NCBI GenBank assembly: GCA_002308775.1
Contig: DBVT01000084.1
Coordinates: forward strand, 1,767-7,339
Source: Mageeibacillus sp. UBA1257
GTDB taxonomy: Bacteria; Bacillota; Clostridia; UBA1212; UBA1257
Length of the DNA stretch: 5,573 nt
Reading direction: 5' to 3'
In this document: one piece after another, positions 1 to 5,090 of the stretch
Numbering within the stretch: the stretch's first letter is position 1
Layout: every line of letters begins with the position of its first letter
The notes under the pieces: model-generated
Seen by the model: only the letters and a program-made list of their open reading frames with translations
What the model was told of the DNA's origin: nothing
Databases searched by the model: none
Made by a program: the position numbers and the translations under genes

Positions 1-217
1 TGATGACCACCTCTTTGCCTCCGACAAAGATCTGTCCCTCGTCGGGGAAATAAATGCCGGCGAGCATATTCATAAGTGTCGTTTTACCGCAGCCGTTTTC
101 ACCGAGGACAGCAAGTATCTCGCCTTTGTAAACAGTCAGATCGACTTTTTTGTTTGCCTGCGTCTTTCCGAAGGATTTTGAAATACCCTTCATCTCGACT
201 GCGACGGTCTTTTCCAT
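1..217 (-). CDS. ABC transporter ATP-binding protein of a BMP-type nucleoside/sugar importer (partial, N-terminus)
   Basis: This is the first 72 residues of an ABC ATPase that would power import of the ligand captured by the upstream binding lipoprotein; it acts on the cytoplasmic face of the membrane. Visible in the sequence are the opening beta strands with the phrase GISKSFGK (residues 11-18), KGEILAVLGENG leading into the Walker A loop GENGCGKT (39-46), and LAGIYFPDEGQI (52-63), typical of the sugar/nucleoside (RbsA/NupO-like) subfamily. Cys43 stands where Ala or Ser is usual, a tolerated change. The start ATG at 215-217 is preceded by AGGGGG at an 8-base spacing. The signature motif, Walker B and the second ATPase half lie outside the window. 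Gene order binding protein then ATPase matches BMP operons such as B. subtilis nup, where two permease genes follow. The family is secure; the cargo is inferred from the neighbour and the riboswitch. Confidence 0.93.
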   Translation of the reverse strand, partial: MEKTVAVEMKGISKSFGKTQANKKVDLTVYKGEILAVLGENGCGKTTLMNMLAGIYFPDEGQIFVGGKEVVI

Positions 218-231
218 TGGGAATACCCCCT

Positions 232-275
232 AAAATAAAAAAATGGATGGAGCGGGGCAAGTGCCCCGCCCATCC
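232..275 (-). terminator. Intrinsic terminator between the binding-protein and ATPase genes
   Basis: Read on the minus strand, GGATGG (275-270) and GCGGGGC (269-263) pair with GCCCCGC (258-252) and CCATCC (250-245). This gives a 13-bp GC-rich stem with one bulged T (251) and a 4-base loop (262-259). It is followed by A, seven T, A and four T (244-232). It lies 15 bases past the stop codon of the lipoprotein gene and 14 bases before the ATPase start, so it most likely ends most transcripts and lets a fraction through, keeping the binding protein in excess. Confidence 0.9.
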
Positions 276-290
276 GTGTAAAAAATGTTA

Positions 291-1538
291 TCAGTATTTC
301 TGGTTGATGAGCGTTATGTCATCGATCCTGATGTCGAAGTACGGAGCGCTGCGGTATTCTGATTCGTGGAAGTATCCGTCGGAGATAACTTCTTTGTCAG
401 GTGTGAATGCAGCGTCTGTGTCAACGTCAGCCATATAAGAAGTGAGGTTTGCGCCGTCGAGTTTGAACGTTGCCGTATCGAATACGTGGAGCGTTCCTGC
501 CTTGAATTTCGCGATGGCGTCTTTAAGAGCGTCCTCTGTGCCTTCAGCAGCGACATCCTGGTTGATACCTGTGATTATAACAGAACCTGTAGCGATCGTT
601 CCTGTCCAGTCTGTGGGGATCTCTTTTCCTTCGTTGGCAGCTTTGATGATGAGTTCGAAATAAGGAGCCCAGTTGATAGCTGACGAAATGATGAATGTGT
701 TTTCGCCTGCATCGTATGTTGAGCCGTTGTAGGAAACGTTCGGAACACCTGCGTCTTCGCAAGCCGTAGGAGCGCCCATCGAGTCAGCGTGCTGTGAAAT
801 GAGGTCGCAGCCTGCGTTGATAAGTGCCTGAGCAGCTGCTTTCTCTTCTTTCTCATCGTACCAAGAACCTGTGAACTGAACTTTCATAACTGCGTTCGGA
901 ACTACCGATTTTGCGCCGAGGAAGAATGATGTATAACCGGAGATAACTTCAGCGTATGTGAAAGCGCCTACGTAACCGATCGTCGGAACGCCGTTTTTGT
1001 ATGTTCCCATCTCTTTGAGTTTGAGGCCTGCAGCGATACCTGCGAGGTAACGGCCTTCATAAATAGCAGCGAAAGCGTTATGGTAGTTAGCAAGGTTCTC
1101 TGTGTGAGCCTTTGTTCCTGTCGCGTGGCAGAACTGAACGTCAGTGAACTCTTTTGCGGCTTTGATCATGTAGTCTTCGTGTCCGAAAGAATCAGCGAAA
1201 ATGACTTTGCATCCGCCCTGAGCGAGCTCTTTGGCCGCTTCGTAGCAAGCATCGCCTTCTTCAATGTTCCTCTTCAGAATGACCTGAGAATCGCTGAGAC
1301 CGAATGCTTCTTTAACGCTCTTTACGCCGTTGATGAAGTTGTTGTCGTAAGTCGAATCCTCGTCGTGAAGGAGAATGACGCCGATCTTGAAATCATCGTT
1401 TACTGTGTACGAACTGATCTTCGGAGCCGGAAGTAACGATTCTGACATGCCTTTTTTTGCGTCGTCAGTTGTTGTTTTGCAGGCTGCGAAAGAAAGTACC
1501 ATCGCGACTGCCAGGACTAATACAAGAATTTTTTTCAT
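291..1538 (-). CDS. BMP/PnrA-family substrate-binding lipoprotein of an ABC importer, probably for purine nucleosides
   Basis: This 415-residue protein is the extracellular, membrane-anchored ligand receptor of an ABC importer. Residues 1-19 are a type II signal peptide (MKKI, a hydrophobic core, then SFAAC) with the lipidated Cys at 20, followed by a polar linker. The BMP domain begins near residue 50 with FKIGVILLHDED and carries family phrases GHEDYMIKAAKEF (119-131), VGAFTYAEVISGY (190-202), VQFTGSWYD (220-228), ISQHADSMG (247-255) and HVFDTATF (351-358). A tail of about 60 residues follows. The ATG at 1536-1538 was chosen because GGAGG lies 7 bases upstream and it begins the signal peptide; an in-frame ATG at 1551-1553 would lie upstream of that ribosome site. 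Characterised members bind purine nucleosides (Treponema PnrA), and the purine riboswitch in the leader agrees. The exact ligand remains an inference. Confidence 0.94.
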   Translation of the reverse strand: MKKILVLVLAVAMVLSFAACKTTTDDAKKGMSESLLPAPKISSYTVNDDFKIGVILLHDEDSTYDNNFINGVKSVKEAFGLSDSQVILKRNIEEGDACYEAAKELAQGGCKVIFADSFGHEDYMIKAAKEFTDVQFCHATGTKAHTENLANYHNAFAAIYEGRYLAGIAAGLKLKEMGTYKNGVPTIGYVGAFTYAEVISGYTSFFLGAKSVVPNAVMKVQFTGSWYDEKEEKAAAQALINAGCDLISQHADSMGAPTACEDAGVPNVSYNGSTYDAGENTFIISSAINWAPYFELIIKAANEGKEIPTDWTGTIATGSVIITGINQDVAAEGTEDALKDAIAKFKAGTLHVFDTATFKLDGANLTSYMADVDTDAAFTPDKEVISDGYFHESEYRSAPYFDIRIDDITLINQKY

Positions 1539-1545
1539 TGCTTTG

Positions 1546-1550
1546 CCTCC
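1546..1550 (-). promoter_or_regulatory. Ribosome binding site that fixes the binding-protein start
   Basis: GGAGG on the minus strand sits 7 bases before the ATG at 1536-1538. The alternative in-frame ATG at 1551-1553 lies immediately upstream of this site and would have no comparable ribosome site at the right distance. Confidence 0.88.
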
Positions 1551-1600
1551 CAATTGTTAAAAATACAATGAATTTTTTAGGGTTCTTCCCTTGTGAAAAC

Positions 1601-1631
1601 AAAAAAGGCAGACCGAAAGAGCAGGTCTGCC
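1601..1631 (-). terminator. Riboswitch expression-platform terminator
   Basis: On the minus strand GGCAGACC (1631-1624) pairs perfectly with GGTCTGCC (1614-1607) around a 9-base loop and is followed at once by six T (1606-1601), then G and more T. It lies between the purine aptamer and the lipoprotein start, about 60 bases upstream of the ATG. It is therefore the expected OFF structure when ligand stabilises the aptamer. Confidence 0.92.
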
Positions 1632-1674
1632 GATAGAGATTCCACAGAGATGTTTCACACGTAAAAACTGTGAG

Positions 1675-1742
1675 ACCAATAGTCGTGACTGAACGGTGTC
1701 ACGGTAGAAACATTCGAACCATCTGTACGAATCTATATCGGT
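1675..1742 (-). ncRNA. Purine-class riboswitch aptamer, probably guanine-sensing
   Basis: Read on the minus strand the leader fits the purine riboswitch three-way junction. P1 is ACCGAT (1742-1737) with ATTGGT (1680-1675), containing one G-U pair. J1/2 is ATAG. P2 is 1732-1726 with 1718-1712 and closes the 7-base loop CAGATGG. J2/3 is the hallmark GTTTCTAC (1711-1704). P3 is CGTGAC (1703-1698) with GTCACG (1689-1684) around loop ACCGTTCA. J3/1 is ACT. The loop-loop pairing GG (1720-1719) with CC (1696-1695) is preserved. The C in J3/1 is at the position equivalent to xpt C74, which in this class specifies guanine over adenine, and the J2/3 U equivalent to position 51 is the guanine type. Deviations are an 8-base L3 lacking the usual CCGUAA, a T-T mismatch in P2 and an A-T rather than U-A pair at the base of P2. 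No covariance search was run. Confidence 0.86.
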
Positions 1743-1765
1743 GCCGGTATTTCGTTTTCGTTAAT

Positions 1766-1794
1766 ATTATACTATATCGTGCCTTTGGTGTCAA
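1766..1794 (-). promoter_or_regulatory. Consensus sigma-A promoter for the riboswitch-transporter operon
   Basis: On the minus strand a perfect TTGACA (1794-1789) is separated by exactly 17 bases from a perfect TATAAT (1771-1766). Transcription should start near 1759-1761, about 17-19 bases before the aptamer. Such a strong promoter fits a gene whose control is exercised afterwards by termination in the leader. Confidence 0.93.
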
Positions 1795-1854
1795 TTACAA
1801 AATAGAGAAAATACCGTTAAAAAAGGAACATTATCTTGTGTTTTTGCCGTTCTT

Positions 1855-1883
1855 TTGCAATACCGCTCCGGATGTGGTATATT
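1855..1883 (+). promoter_or_regulatory. Sigma-A promoter for mazG-rqcP
   Basis: TTGCAA (1855-1860) and TATATT (1878-1883) are separated by 17 bases, a good match to the housekeeping consensus. The expected start is near 1890, giving a leader of under 30 bases before the mazG ATG. It diverges from the transporter promoter, with about 60 bases between the two -35 boxes. Confidence 0.75.
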
Positions 1884-1916
1884 TTACCTGAAAAAATGCT
1901 TTTCAGAGGTGTAAAA

Positions 1917-2600
1917 ATGGCTTCTTTCAGCAATTTCAAAGGCGAAAACGAAAAATATACGTTTGAAGATCTTTACAATATTCTGCTCTGTCTGCGCGCT
2001 CCGGACGGGTGCCCGTGGGACAGAGTGCAGACTCATTATTCCCTGATCAAACCGATGATCGAAGAGGCGTACGAGGCAGTTGACGCGATCAAAAGAGACG
2101 ATACGGCAAATATGGTCGAAGAGCTCGGAGACGTGCTTCTGCAGGTGATCTTCCACAGCATTATAGGCGCTGAAGAAGGACGTTTTACATTCGAAGACGT
2201 CGCGGACAGATGCGCGCGTAAAATGGTCTCCCGCCACTCTCACGTTTTCGGCGATGTCGTCGCAAATGACGCTTCATCGGCACTTGAAAACTGGGAAAAG
2301 ATGAAGAAAAAGGAACACTCGAACCAGGATCTTTCAGGCGCTCTTTCAGATATTCCGAAATCGTTCCCCTCTCTTCTGAAAGCGGGAAAGGTCGCGAAAA
2401 AGCTGCGCCAGTACGGAGCTGAAACTCCCGAAATAACAGTCGATCCGCAGGACGAAGAAAAGGCAAAACTTTGCAAAGCCGGGAAAGAACTTTTTAATAT
2501 CACAAAAAGGCTGGAGGCGGAGGGCGTGAACGCAGAAGAAGCGCTCTCGTTTTACGCGGACGAGATCATAAGAAAGGAAGCTGAGAAAAATGAGGCTTGA
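1917..2600 (+). CDS. mazG: MazG nucleoside triphosphate pyrophosphohydrolase
   Basis: MazG cleaves NTPs and dNTPs to the monophosphate and pyrophosphate in the cytoplasm, a housecleaning role that in E. coli also touches ppGpp levels. The 227-residue protein shows the family pattern in order: LRAPDGCPWDRVQTHYSL (26-43), the helix with acidic metal ligands IEEAYEA (48-54), MVEELGDVLLQVIFHS (66-81) with Glu68, Glu69 and Asp72, then RHSHVFG (106-112) and NWEKMKKKE (125-133), IPKSFPSLLKAGKVAKK (146-162). The second MazG fold is shortened and lacks the acidic EExxE/EExxD ligands, so only the N-terminal domain looks able to bind magnesium. The ATG at 1917 is chosen because AGAGGTG (1905-1911) sits just upstream; in-frame ATGs further up (1896, 1836) lie outside the homologous part and lack such a site. 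It overlaps rqcP by 11 bases, so the two are surely co-transcribed. Confidence 0.95.
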   Translation: MASFSNFKGENEKYTFEDLYNILLCLRAPDGCPWDRVQTHYSLIKPMIEEAYEAVDAIKRDDTANMVEELGDVLLQVIFHSIIGAEEGRFTFEDVADRCARKMVSRHSHVFGDVVANDASSALENWEKMKKKEHSNQDLSGALSDIPKSFPSLLKAGKVAKKLRQYGAETPEITVDPQDEEKAKLCKAGKELFNITKRLEAEGVNAEEALSFYADEIIRKEAEKNEA

Positions 2601-2835
2601 TAAATTTTTGAAGGTTTCACGAGTCATCAAAAGGCGCACCGTGGCAAATGAGGCTTGCGACGGCGGAAGAGTTTCCGTGAACGGCAGAGTCGCAAAACCG
2701 GGCGCAGACATAAAACCCGGGGACGTCGTTGAGGTCGCTTTCGCCTCCGGTTCGGTGAAATTCGAGATCCTCTCTGTCGCCGAGACAGTGTCCAAAAGCG
2801 ACGCCTCGAGCATGTACAGGATAATCCAGGAGTAA
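2590..2835 (+). CDS. rqcP: RqcP, S4-domain ribosome quality control factor (YabO/Hsp15 family)
   Basis: This 81-residue protein is a near full-length match to B. subtilis RqcP (YabO). It begins MRLDKFLKVSRVIKRRT and continues with GGRVSVNGRVAKPGADIKPG (residues 25-44), the RNA-binding alpha-L (S4) fold, ending in the family-typical ASSMYRIIQE. RqcP binds stalled 50S subunits carrying peptidyl-tRNA and works with RqcH to add C-terminal alanine tails that mark incomplete chains for degradation. Its ATG lies inside the last codons of mazG in another frame, and AAAGGA (2573-2578) is the likely ribosome site at a rather long 11-base spacing, so translational coupling is likely. The mazG-rqcP order reproduces yabN-yabO of B. 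subtilis; the usual next genes yabP, yabQ and divIC are absent here. Confidence 0.95.
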   Translation: MRLDKFLKVSRVIKRRTVANEACDGGRVSVNGRVAKPGADIKPGDVVEVAFASGSVKFEILSVAETVSKSDASSMYRIIQE

Positions 2836-2873
2836 AAAGTTAACAAATTCGAAGATTTTTCGCCTTTAATGGG

Positions 2874-2882
2874 TGATATAAT
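2874..2882 (+). promoter_or_regulatory. Extended -10 promoter for the foldase-like lipoprotein gene
   Basis: TGATATAAT gives a perfect TATAAT (2877-2882) with the upstream TG of an extended -10 element. No convincing -35 hexamer is found 16-18 bases upstream, which is common for extended -10 promoters. The start should fall near 2889, leaving a leader of about 55 bases that contains an imperfect CCGG-based inverted repeat (about 2900-2926). Confidence 0.7.
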
Positions 2883-2932
2883 GTGGGAAAGATGTCAGAT
2901 CCGGGCTTTTGAAGACGCGCCGGGATGATGCG

Positions 2933-2939
2933 AAAGGAG
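2933..2939 (+). promoter_or_regulatory. Ribosome binding site that fixes the foldase-like lipoprotein start
   Basis: AAAGGAG ends six bases before the ATG at 2946. Two in-frame ATGs at 2925 and 2928 lie upstream of it and would add a charged MMRKEFF segment ahead of a normal signal peptide. Confidence 0.88.
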
Positions 2940-2945
2940 TTTTTT

Positions 2946-4229
2946 ATGGCAGGTAAAATAACAAAAACACTGGCTTTGCTTCTGGCGGCCGTTATGGTCT
3001 TTTCTCTTTTTACGGGATGCAAGGACGACAAAACGGGCCCGGTCGCCACAGCCGAACCGTCAAACACGGCCGAACCCTCGAATCTCAACGACGCGCCTGC
3101 AACGACCACTTTTATAGCTAAAGTCGACGGCAAGGAAGTGTGGTCCAATGTTTTCAACTATTTCATCTACGATTCTCTTGCGAAAGTCGATTTTTCCGGC
3201 CTCGAGATCCCGGAGAACGCAACGGACGCACAGATACTGAAGCTCCGTCTCGATTATCTTAAAACGGAAAACGAAAACGGCGTGTCCCGCTACCAGCAAG
3301 TCCTGGACGATACTTTTGACTACTGCCAGAAGTTTACGCTCAGCATAATTCTCGCAAACGAAGCGGGCTTCGATCACACGGAGGAAGAGATCGAAAAATA
3401 CAAAAGCAGCGTCGATCAGACAGCAGACAACCTCCTTCTCTATTACGGAGAATCTGAGGGCGTCTCAACGAGAGACGAAATAGTCTACGCCGCTGTAGGA
3501 ATGAACGTCAACGATTACAAGAGATTTTACCTCGATCAGCTGTCGGTAACGGCATGGACGGAAAACCTGATGACTAATACATTCTCCCCCACAGATGATC
3601 AGCTTACGAAATATTACAATGAGCATGAAGCGAATTACAGGACTGTCACAGTGAGAAAGCTGTTCGTTCCTTACGCTGCGACTGACGAAAGCGGCGCTGC
3701 TCTGCCGGAAGAGACGATAGCGGCCAACAAACAGGCAGCCCTCGAAAAAGCGGAAAAATATCGCAGCGTGATCATCGATAACGACCTCGATATGGGAAGT
3801 TTTTCAGTCGGATTCAGCTCCGAAACGGAAACTAACAACAGGGGACTTCTCGATCTCTCTGCGCTGTCCACTGCAGACCCCGCGCTCATAGAATGGGCTG
3901 TCGCGCAGAAATCGGCATCCTCTGACATCGCGATAGTCGAATCGGCCAACGGATACTACCTCGTTCGCTGCGAAGGCATCACGACTTACTATGAAGATTC
4001 TCCCGTCACACTTTCCACAACTCTCTCCTCCACTTCTGTTCAGTCCTCTGTTCTGGAAGCGTGCAAGAGCGTTATGTATGACGAATACGTGACTGAGCAG
4101 ACGAAACTCGACAGATTCGCTCTCACAGACGTTGATAACGACATGGCGAGATCTCTCCTCGACGCTTATATCGAAAAGGCTTACAAGAGCAGCGAAGAAG
4201 CCGAAGAAACGCCCGAGCCTGAAGCATGA
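2946..4229 (+). CDS. SurA/PrsA-like foldase lipoprotein with a degenerate parvulin domain
   Basis: This 427-residue protein is predicted to be anchored outside the cell membrane. Residues 1-24 form a type II signal peptide (MAGKITK, hydrophobic stretch, SLFTGC) with lipidated Cys25. A low-complexity linker with TAEPSN twice (35-46) follows. Residues about 55-215 form a helical SurA-N-like chaperone region (TFIAKVDGKEVWSNVF at its head, then long charged helices). Residues about 232-350 resemble a PpiC/parvulin domain: YRTVTVRKLFVPY, a helix AALEKAEKYRSVI, GSFSVGFSSET, NNRGLLDL and ESANGYYLVRCEGI. The usual parvulin histidines in the HIL and GYHI positions are Lys and Tyr here, so isomerase activity is doubtful. 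The tail is acidic (EEAEETPEPEA). The ATG at 2946 has AAAGGAG (2933-2939) six bases upstream; ATGs at 2925 and 2928 precede that site. Role in folding of exported proteins is inferred. Confidence 0.8.
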   Translation: MAGKITKTLALLLAAVMVFSLFTGCKDDKTGPVATAEPSNTAEPSNLNDAPATTTFIAKVDGKEVWSNVFNYFIYDSLAKVDFSGLEIPENATDAQILKLRLDYLKTENENGVSRYQQVLDDTFDYCQKFTLSIILANEAGFDHTEEEIEKYKSSVDQTADNLLLYYGESEGVSTRDEIVYAAVGMNVNDYKRFYLDQLSVTAWTENLMTNTFSPTDDQLTKYYNEHEANYRTVTVRKLFVPYAATDESGAALPEETIAANKQAALEKAEKYRSVIIDNDLDMGSFSVGFSSETETNNRGLLDLSALSTADPALIEWAVAQKSASSDIAIVESANGYYLVRCEGITTYYEDSPVTLSTTLSSTSVQSSVLEACKSVMYDEYVTEQTKLDRFALTDVDNDMARSLLDAYIEKAYKSSEEAEETPEPEA

Positions 4230-4344
4230 TCCGCAGCGGGACCTGAAGGTCAGAGCGCTTCGAGGGATATGCTTTTTCGATCCGCTTTCAGGTAAAATAA
4301 CACAAACGACGCGCAGACGTCTTTTCAACACGGAGGATTATACT
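4230..4344 (+). other. Intergenic gap with an imperfect inverted repeat and a weak -10-like box
   Basis: The 115 bases between the lipoprotein and the SGNH hydrolase contain CCTGAA (4242-4247) matched by TTCAGG (4287-4292). Shorter nested pairings AGCG/CGCT (4254-4257 with 4283-4286) and TCGA/TCGA (4260-4263 with 4277-4280) lie inside. No T-run follows, so it is not a normal terminator. TAAAAT at 4293-4298 could be a -10 box but has no clear -35. The hydrolase may be read from upstream or from this weak promoter. Confidence 0.35.
4332..4336 (+). promoter_or_regulatory. Ribosome binding site that fixes the SGNH hydrolase start
   Basis: GGAGG lies 8 bases before the ATG at 4345. The reading frame stays open upstream to 4132, but that extension overlaps the lipoprotein gene in another frame and has no family resemblance. 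Confidence 0.88.
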
Positions 4345-4992
4345 ATGGAATTAAAAGGACTGAAGATCAACATCCTGGGCGACAGTATAACGGAAGGCTG
4401 CGGAGCGAGCTCGTTCGACCGTGGTTTTGCGTCTCTTCTCCAAAGCGAATACGGAGCCGTGGTGAGAAACTACGGCATCGGAGGAGCGAGGATCGCAATG
4501 CAGTACCATCTGCTCGACTGGGAGCCGCCGTACGACAGGAATTATGTTATAAGGGCTAAGGAAATGGACAAGGACGCTGATGTCGTCATAGTTTTCGGCG
4601 GAACTAACGATTTCGGACACGGAGACGCTCCTTTCGGTTCATTTGCGGACAGAAGGAATGCGACATTTTACGGCGCGTGCCACGAGCTCTTCTCGTATCT
4701 TGAAAGCACGTACGCGGGAAAAGAGATCGTCGTTATGACACCTATGCACAGGGCTGACGAGGATATCACGGCTGACAAATTCACGACTCATCCGCTTATA
4801 GATTATGTTCGCGCGATCCGTGAGGTCGCCGAATATTATTCCCTGCCCGTTTTCGACACGTGGGCAAATATCGGTCTCACGCCGAAGGTCCCCGAGATCA
4901 TGAAAAAATATGTCTGCGACGGGCTTCATCCGAGCGATCTCGGTCACGCTCTGCTCGCGAAAAAACTGGCCGCGTACCTCAGAACACTTTGA
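4345..4992 (+). CDS. SGNH/GDSL-family hydrolase, cytoplasmic
   Basis: This 215-residue enzyme is a complete single-domain SGNH hydrolase, a family of esterases, lipases and carbohydrate deacetylases. All four blocks are visible. Block I is ILGDSITEG with nucleophile Ser14. Block II is NYGIGGARI (residues 42-50) with the oxyanion Gly. Block III is FGGTNDFGHG with Asn88. Block V is CDGLHPSDLGH with Asp192 and His195. There is no signal peptide or membrane segment, so it should act in the cytoplasm, unlike most secreted carbohydrate esterases. The start is set by GGAGG eight bases upstream. The substrate cannot be told from sequence; the closest general description is an SGNH esterase of the kind that deacylates sugars or small esters. 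Neighbours give no pathway. Confidence 0.93.
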   Translation: MELKGLKINILGDSITEGCGASSFDRGFASLLQSEYGAVVRNYGIGGARIAMQYHLLDWEPPYDRNYVIRAKEMDKDADVVIVFGGTNDFGHGDAPFGSFADRRNATFYGACHELFSYLESTYAGKEIVVMTPMHRADEDITADKFTTHPLIDYVRAIREVAEYYSLPVFDTWANIGLTPKVPEIMKKYVCDGLHPSDLGHALLAKKLAAYLRTL

Positions 4993-5018
4993 TTTTTACA
5001 AAACCGTTCTGCGCGTAA

Positions 5019-5038
5019 TACACGCAAAAAAGCGTGTA
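5019..5038. repeat. Perfect 7-bp inverted repeat with an A6 loop
   Basis: TACACGC (5019-5025) and GCGTGTA (5032-5038) flank six A. It lies between the hydrolase stop and the phosphatase start. On neither strand does a T-run follow the stem, so it is a poor terminator; it could be a weak termination or RNA-stability hairpin, or a binding site for a regulator. Confidence 0.5.
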
Positions 5039-5090
5039 AAATGCTGCCGGAACAACGAAAAACACCACTGAAACGGAGAAAATAAGCCAA

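Noticed and set aside
76..438. A plus-strand open frame of 120 codons opposite the ATPase start and the end of the lipoprotein gene
   Set aside because: It reads through the terminator hairpin and is antisense to two clearly recognised genes; its translation has no family features.
1539..1553. Five extra residues (MGGKA) at the start of the binding lipoprotein
   Set aside because: They would be encoded across the GGAGG ribosome site itself; the signal peptide starts naturally at MKKI.
1670..1891. A plus-strand 73-codon open frame over the riboswitch and divergent promoters
   Set aside because: It covers the aptamer complement and both promoters, has no ribosome site and no recognisable protein features.
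4132..4344. N-terminal extension of the SGNH hydrolase overlapping the lipoprotein gene
   Set aside because: The extension is the out-of-frame shadow of the lipoprotein gene, and a strong GGAGG sits before the ATG at 4345.
5019..5038. Hairpin read as an intrinsic terminator for the hydrolase gene
   Set aside because: The A-run is in the loop and no T-run follows on either strand, so the sequence does not fit the intrinsic terminator model.
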